Shown here piece after piece: positions 49,508-57,271 of a DNA stretch of 64,000 nt. The stretch is from NCBI GenBank assembly GCA_025194985.1, contig JAOANE010000054.1, positions 124,001 through 188,000 on the forward strand, written 5' to 3'. This DNA comes from Regnicoccus frigidus. GTDB lineage: Bacteria; Cyanobacteriota; Cyanobacteriia; PCC-6307; Cyanobiaceae. The notes beneath the pieces are model-generated. The model had not been told where the DNA came from. It saw only the letters and a program-made list of their open reading frames with translations, and ran no database searches. Numbering within the stretch: the stretch's first letter is position 1; each line of letters starts with the position of its first letter. The translations under genes and the position numbers were made by a program.

Positions 49508-50185
49508 ATGGCCGCCCTGACACCCCGCCCCGAACCGTCATCAAGTGCTGCCGCTGTGGCGACAGAAACCTTGACCTCCGCAACCGTTGCTGCCAGCATC
49601 GTTGAGTCCCCAGCTTCACTGCCCGCTGAGGAGGACGAGGAAGGCCATCGCGACGTGCGCATGTTCGGCCTGACCACTTTCCTGGTGGCCGATGGAATGA
49701 CCTTCGCCGGATTCTTTGCCGCTTACCTCACGTTTCGGGCGGTGAATCCCCTGCCACTGGGAGCGATCTACGAACTGGAACTGGTGTTGCCCACGATCAA
49801 CACCGCCCTGCTTGTGGCGAGCAGTTTCACGTTCCACCGTGCCGCCAGCGAACTGAAGCAGGACAGGCCATCTGCCTTCCGCCGCTGGCTGCTGCTGACG
49901 GCGGCCCTTGGGGTGGCCTTCCTGGCTGGTCAGATGGTCGAATATTTTTCACTGCCCTTCGGCCTCACCGACAACCTCTACGCCAGCACCTTTTATGCCC
50001 TCACGGGTTTCCACGGGCTGCACGTGTCCCTGGGCGCCATGATGATCCTGATTGTCTGGTGGCAGGCACGCAAGCCGGGTCACTTCACACCTGAGCACCA
50101 TTTCGGCGTCGAAGCAGCCGAACTCTATTGGCACTTCGTGGATGTGATCTGGTTGATTCTCTTCGGCATCCTCTATATCCTTTAA
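49508..50185 (+). CDS. ctaE: Cytochrome c oxidase subunit III
   Basis: Seven-helix-family subunit III, reduced here to about five helices as in many cyanobacteria; 225 residues from the ATG at 49508. An ATG at 49445 overlaps the ctaD stop (ATGA) and may be the true ribosome entry, but its extra 21 residues (MIQGLAPPRCFPDCRF...) do not resemble the family. Conserved parts: MFGLTTFLVADGMTFAGFFA, GFHGLHVSLGAMMILIVWWQ, and the end HHFGVEAAELYWHFVDVIWL. It stabilises subunit I and guides oxygen. Confidence 0.93.
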   Translation: MAALTPRPEPSSSAAAVATETLTSATVAASIVESPASLPAEEDEEGHRDVRMFGLTTFLVADGMTFAGFFAAYLTFRAVNPLPLGAIYELELVLPTINTALLVASSFTFHRAASELKQDRPSAFRRWLLLTAALGVAFLAGQMVEYFSLPFGLTDNLYASTFYALTGFHGLHVSLGAMMILIVWWQARKPGHFTPEHHFGVEAAELYWHFVDVIWLILFGILYIL

Positions 50186-50382
50186 TCCTGTCAGCGGCTT
50201 CTCCGGGACGCTGAGGTCCTGCATAGCTCCCCATCCACCGAGCAGTCATCTGCTTCGAGACCGGCCTAAAGTCAGGCCATCGCGTTGGACGCCATCATCC
50301 CGCCCCACCCATTCCAGAAGGAAAATTCTTGCTGGAGTTAAGAGCCTTGGTAGAGGGAAAAGCCTTGCTGGACTGAAAAGCG

Positions 50383-50760
50383 ATGCTTGTGGGAAAGGCC
50401 CTGCTTGAGAAGGCGAGAACCCTCAGCAGTTGTTCAGAAGATGAGATTGCCAGAGCCTGTGGCTATGTCAGCCCAGGTGGGCGTCTACTGAAGAAGGGTT
50501 TCTACCGGGCCTTGGTGGAAGCCAAGGGTTACCGTCTCGGCGGCAACAACGCCCAGGCAAGCCATGGCCAGGGCAGTGGCAGCAAGGGACGCCAGGCTGA
50601 ATTCCGCACCCGGGTGCATGGCAATGGCAACTTGATGATCGGCAACGCCTACACCCGCCGCATGGGGCTCGAGCCCGGCCAGGAGTTTCAGATCCAGATC
50701 CACGCGGAAACCGGTTCGATCTGGTTGCTCCCCCTCAACGACGAGCCGGAACTGCCCTAA
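50383..50760 (+). CDS. cyAbrB-type transcriptional regulator
   Basis: Cyanobacterial AbrB-like DNA-binding regulator, 125 residues. The N-terminal region LVGKALLEKARTLSSCSEDE and IARACGYVSP is a cyanobacterium-specific helix domain, and KKGFYRALVEAKG leads to the C-terminal swapped-hairpin AbrB-like domain RVHGNGNLMIGNAYTRRMGL followed by EPGQEFQIQI. Members influence carbon/nitrogen balance genes. About 200 bases separate it from ctaE, with imperfect repeats of GCCTTGCTGGA-like words just before the start. Whether it regulates the cta genes is untested. Confidence 0.9.
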   Translation: MLVGKALLEKARTLSSCSEDEIARACGYVSPGGRLLKKGFYRALVEAKGYRLGGNNAQASHGQGSGSKGRQAEFRTRVHGNGNLMIGNAYTRRMGLEPGQEFQIQIHAETGSIWLLPLNDEPELP

Positions 50761-50792
50761 CCGGCCTTTCGCTTCGCTGTTGCCAGTGCCAA

Positions 50793-51428
50793 TCAGGTCC
50801 TGGGGTTGGCTTCGTTGGTTTCGCGTAGGGCGGATGGGGCTGAGTCTTTGCCATCTCCAGGACCATGGAGATGGGCACTGAAGGCGAGCAGGTCGATGCC
50901 GCTGAACAGGAAGCTCACGCCAACGAGCACGCCGATCACTGAGAGCTGACTCCAGAACTTCATCGTCAGGATCAAGACGCCGAGCAGCAGGGTGATCAGG
51001 CCGTTGGCCAGTCCCCAGCCCCGACCCACGGCCTGCTTGTGGCTGGCGGCAACAGCAATGGCCACCAAGCCCTCGATCACAAAGACCACCCCGATCGCCA
51101 AGGCCAGCGAAGCTACCTGGGAAGCCGCATTGCCAAGGCCGCCACGGAATTGGCTGATCATCCAGGCGCCGGTGACCAGGAACAGGGTCGAGACCACCAG
51201 CCGAGCGAAGGCATGCCGGCGGCTCAGATGCCTGGCGCGGTAGAGGTTGTCGACGAGGCCGACGATCCCTCCCACCAGAAAGGCGAGCGCCACAACGGCC
51301 GTGACCCAGAAGGAGGCCACCACCGGAAAGATCAGGGCCAGGCTGCCGAGCACGATCATCACGATCCCCTCGGCGATGGTGAAGGTGCGCAGGGCGGCGA
51401 TCGGTGCGTGCTCCCCCGTCATGCTCAT
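50793..51428 (-). CDS. HdeD family acid-resistance-like membrane protein (DUF308)
   Basis: 211-residue protein with six predicted helices in three DUF308-type pairs: AEGIVMIVLGSLALIFPVVA, FLVGGIVGLVDNLYRARHLS, ATGAWMISQFRGGLGN-type middle helix and LLLGVLILTMKFWSQLSVIG. Related HdeD proteins are linked to acid stress in enterobacteria; in cyanobacteria the role is unknown. The C-terminus is cytoplasmic and polar. Start ATG at 51428, with a second ATG two codons on. It is convergent with cyAbrB. Confidence 0.85.
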   Translation of the reverse strand: MSMTGEHAPIAALRTFTIAEGIVMIVLGSLALIFPVVASFWVTAVVALAFLVGGIVGLVDNLYRARHLSRRHAFARLVVSTLFLVTGAWMISQFRGGLGNAASQVASLALAIGVVFVIEGLVAIAVAASHKQAVGRGWGLANGLITLLLGVLILTMKFWSQLSVIGVLVGVSFLFSGIDLLAFSAHLHGPGDGKDSAPSALRETNEANPRT

Positions 51429-51455
51429 CGATCCCGAACAATCACGGCTTCAACG

Positions 51456-52118
51456 CTAGGCCCAGCCGTGTTCGACCAGCCATGACCCATCGATCCCGGC
51501 CATGGGCGGCGGAGTTCCCCCGCCTGGGGCGCTTGTTGCCGCCAGCAACCGCTCGGTGTATTTGGCCAGCAGGTCGGCCTCCAGATTGACCGCATCGCCC
51601 ACCCGGCGCTGTCGCAATGTGGTGCTGGTCCAGGTGAGCGGGATCACGGCGATCCAGAATCGCTCCCCGGCACCGCTGGATCCCGCCACCGTCAAGCTGA
51701 TGCCATCGACGGCCACACTGGCCTTGTCGCAGATGTAGCGGCCATAGGCCGGATCCTGCCATTGCAGCTCCAGCCTCCAGGAGGCCGGTTGCTGGCTGAT
51801 GGCGACCACATGGGCGAGCCCGTCGACATGGCCGCTGACCAGGTGACCACCGAGCCGGTCGGCGAGGCGCAGGGCCGGCTCGAGATTCACCGGCGCGCCC
51901 GCAGCCGCCTTGGTGGCCAGGGTGCTGCGGTTGAGGGTCTCCTCGCTGACATCGGCGCGGAAGCCATCGCTGTGCAGTTCAGCAACGGTCAGGCAGACGC
52001 CGTCGACAGCGACGCTGTCGCCCAGGGCAATGGCGAAGTGACGGCCCAGCCCCTCCACCAGCACGCCTTTGGGCTGGCGCCGCAATCGCCCCACGGCCTG
52101 GACCAACCCTGTGAACAT
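51456..52118 (-). CDS. ribE: Riboflavin synthase, alpha subunit
   Basis: Dismutates two 6,7-dimethyl-8-ribityllumazine molecules to riboflavin; 220 residues from the ATG at 52118. The start MFTGLVQAVGRLRR is diagnostic. The two lumazine-binding repeats each carry a VAVDGVCLTV/VAVDGISLTV strand and the first has NLEPALRLADRLGGHLVSGH VDGLAHV-type sequence. The C-terminal trimerisation helix is LLAKYTERLLAA. It diverges from the bifunctional nuclease gene with 53 bases between starts. Confidence 0.95.
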   Translation of the reverse strand: MFTGLVQAVGRLRRQPKGVLVEGLGRHFAIALGDSVAVDGVCLTVAELHSDGFRADVSEETLNRSTLATKAAAGAPVNLEPALRLADRLGGHLVSGHVDGLAHVVAISQQPASWRLELQWQDPAYGRYICDKASVAVDGISLTVAGSSGAGERFWIAVIPLTWTSTTLRQRRVGDAVNLEADLLAKYTERLLAATSAPGGGTPPPMAGIDGSWLVEHGWA

Positions 52119-52171
52119 CGTCGGCCTGGAGCTCCTGCCCATAATGGACAACGGTCAGGCGCAGCAAGGCC

Positions 52172-52768
52172 ATGGTGGAAATGCGCGTTCTCGGCATCGC
52201 CCTCGACGCGGCCAGTCGCAGCCCGATCGTGCTGCTCCGCGATCCCTGCGGCCGGCGCCAGGTGCCGATCTGGATCGACCAGGCCCAGGCCCAGAACATC
52301 CTGGCCGGCCTGGGAGGCGAGCCACCCGCCCGCCCGCTCAGCCACGATCTGATGGCCACCCTGCTGGCGGCCGGTGGTTTGCGGCTGGAGCGGGTGATCA
52401 TCCATGCCATCGAAGACAGCACCTTCCGCGCCGTTCTCAAACTCACCTCGCCCGCTGGTGAGCCCACTGAGATCGACTGTCGCCCCAGCGATGCCATCGC
52501 CCTGGCCCTGCGCACCGACAGCAGCATCTGGATGCTGGAGGAGGTGGTGGCCGATGCCTCGATCCCGGTCGATGCCGAGGCCGATGCGGAGGATCAGGAG
52601 GATTTTCGCCGCTTTCTCGATCAGCTCAGCCCGGCCGAACTGATCCGCAATGTCCGCCTTGCCCAGCGCCAGGCGGATGGCAAGCCCGAGCCCGGTGGCG
52701 ATCCGGAGGAGCCCGGCCCTCCCCCTCCAACGGCGCCCCCTGGCGACCCGTCCGGTGCCCCCCGCTGA
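52172..52768 (+). CDS. Bifunctional nuclease family protein (DUF151)
   Basis: 198-residue protein of the BFN/DUF151 family, whose plant and thermophile members show DNase and RNase activity. The core is MRVLGIALDAASRSPIVLLR, VPIWIDQAQAQNIL, then LERVIIHAIEDSTFRAVLKL and DCRPSDAIALALR, all family-typical. A C-terminal extension of some 70 residues is acidic, then proline-rich (GPPPPTAPPG). The start ATG at 52172 has an in-frame alternative at 52181. Its 3' end overlaps the aldo/keto reductase start by 14 bases. Confidence 0.9.
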   Translation: MVEMRVLGIALDAASRSPIVLLRDPCGRRQVPIWIDQAQAQNILAGLGGEPPARPLSHDLMATLLAAGGLRLERVIIHAIEDSTFRAVLKLTSPAGEPTEIDCRPSDAIALALRTDSSIWMLEEVVADASIPVDAEADAEDQEDFRRFLDQLSPAELIRNVRLAQRQADGKPEPGGDPEEPGPPPPTAPPGDPSGAPR

Positions 52769-53894
52769 GCAAGCGCCCGCCCGGCGGCCCTTTGGCCGAG
52801 GGCCGGCTGTCTCGCTGTTCACGCTGGGCACGATGCGGGCGGTTGATTCCGCCGCTCAGATGGAGCGGGTGCTGGCCGCCGCCTTCGCCTGCGGCATCAA
52901 CCATCTCGAAACCGCACCCGCCTACGGACCGGCCGAGGCCTACCTGGGCGAGGCGATGGCCAAGCTGGCGCTCCGCCGCGACCAGCTGGTGATCACCAGC
53001 AAGATCCTGCCTGGTGTGGGCCTGATCGAAGGCCGCCAGCAGTTGCGGGCCTGCCTCAGGCGCCTGGGGGTGGAGCGGCTCGACAACCTGGCGGTGCATG
53101 GCCTCAACCGGCCCGAGCATCTCGACTGGGCCCTAGAGGGGGAGGGCAAGGAGCTGCTCGACTGGGCGATCAGCGAAGGGCTGGTGGGCCAACTGGGCTT
53201 CAGCAGCCATGGCAGCAGCGGACTGATCGAAGCGGCCCTGGGCAGCGGTTGCTTCGGTTTCTGCAGCCTTCATCTCCATCTCTTTGATCAGGAGCGCCTG
53301 CCCTTGGCCCGCCGGGCCCTCGCCGCCGGCCTTGGCGTGATGGCGATCTCCCCTGCAGACAAGGGCGGGCGTCTCTACGACCCACCGCCGGAACTCAGCG
53401 CCGACTGCGCCCCTTTGGCTCCCCTGGAGCTGGCCTATCGCTTTTTGATCAGCGAAGGGATCAGCACCCTCAGCCTCGGGGCCGCCCAGCCAGGTGATCT
53501 GGCCTGGGCCGAGCGTCTCGCCGCCGCCGATGGCACGCGCACACGGCTTGAAACGGAGGCTCTCGAACGGCTTGCCGCCGCGGCGGCCCGGCGCCTCGGC
53601 CCAGGCCGTTGCGGCCAGTGCCGCGCCTGCCTGCCCTGCCCGCAGGCCGTGCCAATTCCCGAACTGCTGCGCCTGCGCAACCTGGCGCTCGGCCATGGCA
53701 TGGAGGCTTTTGCCACCGAGCGCTACAACCTGATCGGCCGGGCGGGCCACTGGTGGGAACAGCTCGATGCCAGGGCCTGTGAGCGTTGCGGCGCCTGCCT
53801 GCCCCGCTGTCCCCATGGCCTGGCGATTCCTGATTTGCTCGCCCACACCCACGCCCTGCTGGCGGCACCACCGCGGCGCCGGCTCTGGGGCTAG
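52755..53894 (+). CDS. Aldo/keto reductase with C-terminal 4Fe-4S domain
   Basis: 379-residue fusion of an aldo/keto reductase barrel and a ferredoxin-like tail. The barrel has FTLGTMRAVDSAAQMERVL, the catalytic-type ETAPAYGPAEAYLGEAM (Asp/Tyr region), ITSKILPG with the lysine, and GLVGQLGFSSHG. The tail carries two cysteine clusters: CGQCRACLPCPQAVPIPE and CERCGACLPRCPHGLAIP, each giving four Cys as in 4Fe-4S binding. GTG at 52755 is used because it starts the conserved region and overlaps the nuclease stop. Substrate unknown. Confidence 0.87.
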   Translation: MPPAEQAPARRPFGRGPAVSLFTLGTMRAVDSAAQMERVLAAAFACGINHLETAPAYGPAEAYLGEAMAKLALRRDQLVITSKILPGVGLIEGRQQLRACLRRLGVERLDNLAVHGLNRPEHLDWALEGEGKELLDWAISEGLVGQLGFSSHGSSGLIEAALGSGCFGFCSLHLHLFDQERLPLARRALAAGLGVMAISPADKGGRLYDPPPELSADCAPLAPLELAYRFLISEGISTLSLGAAQPGDLAWAERLAAADGTRTRLETEALERLAAAAARRLGPGRCGQCRACLPCPQAVPIPELLRLRNLALGHGMEAFATERYNLIGRAGHWWEQLDARACERCGACLPRCPHGLAIPDLLAHTHALLAAPPRRRLWG

Positions 53895-53915
53895 GGGTTC
53901 AGGCGTGGGTTGCGC

Positions 53916-54986
53916 TCAAGCCGGAGCGGCCTGGTCCCAGAGCGTCTGGTAGCGGGCACGCGCTTCGCCCCTGAGCGGGGAGAGGCTGTTGCAGTTGGCC
54001 AGCACCGCCGGCTCCGGGTACAGGAGCGAGGCGATGGGTTGGGGCCAGCTCTGCAAAGCTGCAGCCAGGGCCTGGCGCTGCAGCGGTGGCACCCAACCCG
54101 CAGCCAGCAGCCGGCTGAGCAGGGCGGGCTCGCGAGCTTGTTGAAGCCAGGCCAAGGGCGCCGGTTCGCGGCTGCGGGCCGGCCGCAGCAGCAGGTTCCA
54201 CCACAGCGGTGAGCCACTGGCCGGCAGCAGGGCCGTCAGGCGCAGATCACTGCGCAGCAAAGGCAAAAGCCGCTGACTGGCCACCACGGCCGCTTCAGCC
54301 TTGCCCCGCAACAGCAGGTTGAGGCCATCGCGTTCATCGAAGGCCAGGGCCTGGCCGCGCAACCGGCGCAGCTGGGGCAGCAAGCGCGGATCAGCCAGGG
54401 CGCCCTCGTCTTGGCTGGCCAGGCCCAGTTGGCGCAGGCAGAGCTCAATCACCACCCGGGGGCTGGAGGGCAGCACGAGCAGGCCCTTGAGGCTGGCATC
54501 CAGGAGCAGAGACCAGCCCTCGGCGCGGCGTTCGGCCAGGTCCTGACGGTTGCGCAGCACCAACCACCAGGTGCCGAAGGCCCAGGGATAGGCGATCGGT
54601 GCAGCGGCCGGATCGCCGAACAGATGGCTGATCGGCCCTGCGAAGGGGGCCAGATCGGCAAACAGCCTGGTGGCCTCGGGGGTGTCAGGCGGAGCAAAGG
54701 GCTGCAGCTGCTCGCCGCTGAGATCGCCAATCCACCCCTCCGGCCACTGCAGCAGATCGGCGCTGGAGAGCTGGCTGAGCAGCTCGCCGGGCCCCTCCTT
54801 GGCCTCGCCGCGCCAGGGATCCGGCAACCGCTTCAACCAGGCCGCTGGCATCTGACCGCTGCTGTAGAGCAGCTGGGCTGAGCTCGGCCTGGCGCAGGAG
54901 CCCATCAGGCCGAGCCCACCGATGGCGCCCCAGCGCAGCAGCTGGCGGCGGCTGAGCCTGAGCTGGGAGGGGGGCAGCACCTGCAT
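53916..54986 (-). CDS. Tat-exported extracellular solute-binding-like protein
   Basis: 356-residue protein beginning with a twin-arginine signal, LSRRQLLRWGAIGGLGLMG, followed by SCARPSSAQLLYSS (the C could also be lipidated). The body resembles polyamine/iron-type solute-binding folds: APIAYPWAFGTWWLVLRNRQ, LLDASLKGLLVLPSSPRVVI and LRGKAEAAVVASQRLLPLL are typical of that clamshell. ATG at 54986. No ABC permease or ATPase is nearby. It ends just before the reductase gene (convergent) and lies 10 bases beyond the CobT-like gene's stop in the same direction. Confidence 0.8.
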   Translation of the reverse strand: MQVLPPSQLRLSRRQLLRWGAIGGLGLMGSCARPSSAQLLYSSGQMPAAWLKRLPDPWRGEAKEGPGELLSQLSSADLLQWPEGWIGDLSGEQLQPFAPPDTPEATRLFADLAPFAGPISHLFGDPAAAPIAYPWAFGTWWLVLRNRQDLAERRAEGWSLLLDASLKGLLVLPSSPRVVIELCLRQLGLASQDEGALADPRLLPQLRRLRGQALAFDERDGLNLLLRGKAEAAVVASQRLLPLLRSDLRLTALLPASGSPLWWNLLLRPARSREPAPLAWLQQAREPALLSRLLAAGWVPPLQRQALAAALQSWPQPIASLLYPEPAVLANCNSLSPLRGEARARYQTLWDQAAPA

Positions 54987-54996
54987 GGCCTGGACC

Positions 54997-56139
54997 CTAG
55001 GAGCAGCCCTGCAGCTGTTCGCAGGCCAGATCACAGGCTTCAGCGAGGGCCTCTGGCCGGCGGCCGCTCAGTTCCCAGAGGAGGGCCAGCCCGCCGGCAC
55101 CCACCCCCTCCTTGACATAGCCACGCTCGTAGTCGCGAAGGGGGGCGCTGCGGCAGCCACCGAAACGCAGGCTGCTGGCAAAGGCCAGGGGCTCCACCTG
55201 CCAGCGATCGCCGATTCGCTTCAGCAACAGCTCCAGGTCGCTGCTCGCCTCCCCCGCCACCCAGGCGGTGGTGGCCAGGGCGGCCAGGCCCGCCAGTTGC
55301 GGCCGCAGGCCAGCTGGTGCCAAGGCAAGCGCCAGCGCCAGCACCGCCGCCATCTGGCTGCCGCCGGCGAGCAGCACCGGCAGCCCGCCCTCGGCGGCGG
55401 CCAGCAGCACACCGGCGGCCAGCGGCTGCATCGGATCCCCCACCGCGGCCACCACCGCCAGGGGATCGGCTCCGCCGGCTTTGGCCTGGTCCCAGAGACC
55501 AGCGGCGCGCAGGCCCCGCTCCACCAAGGCGCCTTTCAAGCCATGGGCCGGCTGTTTGAGGCTGCCGCTTACCAGCCCGGCGGCCCCGATGCCCAGGCCG
55601 CAGAGCAGCGCCTGGGCCGTGCTGGTTCCGCCCGGAACACATTCCGCCAACAGCAGCGGGGGCGGTGTGCCGCGCTGGCGTCCCCAGCGTTGGCCCCAGC
55701 GCCGGCCCAGGGCCAGCAGACCCCTGACCCTCTCGGGGGCCATGGCGGCCCCCGTGCTCAGGCAGCGGGCTGGCGCTTCGGCCAGTTGCAGGTGGGCAAC
55801 GGCCGGTGCGACCGGGCAGCCCAGGTCCACCACCAGGGTGAGGAGCGCCAATTCCTTGCGCACCACGTGGGAGATCAAGGCGGGGCTGACGCCTGCCGGC
55901 AGTGGCGGCAGGGCATGGGGGCGGTGACCGCCCGGTCCAAGCAGCAATAACTCCGCATCGGCGGCGGCGGTCCAGCGCCGGGAGGCCGCCGTCGCCCCGG
56001 CGGCGGAGATGCCGGGAACCTCGGCAGTCTCGGTGCCGGCCAGCAGCAGCAGCAGCAGGCTATTGGGAGCGCCCAGCCGAACGTGCGTTGCCCAGATCTC
56101 TGCCGCTCCGCCGCCGGGGTCGTGCTCAGAGCGGATCAA
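54997..56139 (-). CDS. CobT-like nicotinate mononucleotide phosphoribosyltransferase
   Basis: About 380 residues resembling the cyanobacterial/archaeal CobT-related family that activates a lower-ligand base for (pseudo)cobalamin assembly. Recognisable parts: LLLLAGTETAEVPGISAAG, ALISHVVRKELALLTLVVDL, PPPLLLAECVPGGTSTAQAL (phosphoribosyl binding), GDPMQPLAAGVLLAAA and LLAGGSQMAAVLALAL. TTG start at 56139 overlapping the upstream DUF2232 gene by 14 bases. With cobM at 28407 it indicates a corrinoid pathway in this organism. Other cob genes are not in the window. Confidence 0.85.
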   Translation of the reverse strand: MIRSEHDPGGGAAEIWATHVRLGAPNSLLLLLLAGTETAEVPGISAAGATAASRRWTAAADAELLLLGPGGHRPHALPPLPAGVSPALISHVVRKELALLTLVVDLGCPVAPAVAHLQLAEAPARCLSTGAAMAPERVRGLLALGRRWGQRWGRQRGTPPPLLLAECVPGGTSTAQALLCGLGIGAAGLVSGSLKQPAHGLKGALVERGLRAAGLWDQAKAGGADPLAVVAAVGDPMQPLAAGVLLAAAEGGLPVLLAGGSQMAAVLALALALAPAGLRPQLAGLAALATTAWVAGEASSDLELLLKRIGDRWQVEPLAFASSLRFGGCRSAPLRDYERGYVKEGVGAGGLALLWELSGRRPEALAEACDLACEQLQGCS

Positions 56140-56779
56140 GGCTCACCAGGGCCCGCAATTGTGATGGCGGCTCCGTGATCGGCGCCTGGAGCCGCGGAAA
56201 GATCCAGTACGCCACGGCATGCAGGGCCAGCACATAGATCAGGTTCTGAACCAGCACCAGCAGCACCGCCATGATCTGAACCTGCTGCAGATCCGGGGCG
56301 ACGCCCAGTTGCAGCACCCCGCTCAGCCGCTCCAGCAGGGCCGCAGCCGCAGCGGTGATCAACACCCAGAGATTTTCGCCAAGCAACAGGGAGAGCACCG
56401 CCACCCGCACCAGAAAACCGGCGCTGCCGATCAGCAGGCCCACTCCCCAGGTGAGCCACCAGCTCCTCGAATGGCTCCAGCCCCAGCCCAGCCAGAGCGC
56501 CAGCAAGCCGTAGGGAAACAGCACCAAGGGCCCGCGGATCGGGCCCATCAGGGCGACCAGCAGCAGCGCTGCCACAGCCGTGCCCTCCCAACCGCAGCGC
56601 CAGCCCTGGCGCAGTTGCAGCAAGGCCAGGGGCAACGGCAGGGCCAGTCGGAACAGGGCTCCACCCACCGGCAGGTAATAGAGGCCGGCCCAGAGCAGGG
56701 CGGTGGCGGCGGCCAGGTAGGCCGTTTCAACCAGCTTCAGGGCCTGGCGCCGGCTCAGATTGCGGGAGGACGGGTCCAT
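56126..56779 (-). CDS. DUF2232 family membrane protein
   Basis: 217-residue integral membrane protein with about six helices: LVETAYLAAATALLWAGLYY, GGALFRLALPLPLALLQLRQ, GTAVAALLLVALMGPIRGPL and so on, ending with LVQNLIYVLALHAVAYWIFP. DUF2232 proteins look like substrate-binding (S) components of ECF transporters but their role is unproven. It overlaps the CobT-like gene and is 17 bases beyond the lipoprotein, in the same direction. A link to corrinoid or base uptake is only suggested by position. Confidence 0.82.
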   Translation of the reverse strand: MDPSSRNLSRRQALKLVETAYLAAATALLWAGLYYLPVGGALFRLALPLPLALLQLRQGWRCGWEGTAVAALLLVALMGPIRGPLVLFPYGLLALWLGWGWSHSRSWWLTWGVGLLIGSAGFLVRVAVLSLLLGENLWVLITAAAAALLERLSGVLQLGVAPDLQQVQIMAVLLVLVQNLIYVLALHAVAYWIFPRLQAPITEPPSQLRALVSLDPL

Positions 56780-56788
56780 GGTTGCGGA

Positions 56789-57271
56789 TCACCGGGGGGC
56801 CGGTGCGGCTGAGCTGGTTGCTGCTTGGCCCGGGCCTGATGGCTTGGCTTCGGCGCCAGCTTGGGGGATCCGCTCGATCGTTTCCACTTCAAATCGGACC
56901 CCCGCCTTGCGTAGGGCGGCGGTCACCGCTTCAGCGGGGGCGGCCGGATCGACCCCGCTCAGTTGGATGGTGATGCGATAAGGCATGGCTCCGGCCACGG
57001 GTTTGGCCGGTGTTGCCGGGGCCGGTGTTGCCGTCGGCGCGGTGGTTGTGGCCGTTGTTGTTGCTGGGGTCGTTGGCCCCGGGGTTGCTGGACTGGCCGG
57101 GGTTTCCGCTGTTGCGGGGGGAGCCGGGGTTGGGGCCGGCGGTGTGGCCGGGGAGGCTGGCGACTCGAAGCCAGCCGCCAGCTGTTCAGCGACGGGGTTG
57201 CCGCTGCAACCGCCCATGAGCAGGGCGAGCGTCAGCGCGCTGCTCAGCATCGGCGCGCGCGGGGCCGGCAT
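56789..57271 (-). CDS. Lipoprotein with Thr/Pro/Ala-rich linker
   Basis: 160-residue predicted lipoprotein. The signal peptide ends in the lipobox LLMGGC (Cys about residue 22). A long linker of alternating Pro, Ala and Thr (residues 35-93) leads to a small domain of about 45 residues, PYRITIQLSGVDPAAPAEAV, then TAALRKAGVRFEVETIERIP, like a ferredoxin-like beta-alpha-beta fold. The ATG at 57271 overlaps the topA stop by one base. Function unknown. Confidence 0.75.
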   Translation of the reverse strand: MPAPRAPMLSSALTLALLMGGCSGNPVAEQLAAGFESPASPATPPAPTPAPPATAETPASPATPGPTTPATTTATTTAPTATPAPATPAKPVAGAMPYRITIQLSGVDPAAPAEAVTAALRKAGVRFEVETIERIPQAGAEAKPSGPGQAATSSAAPAPR

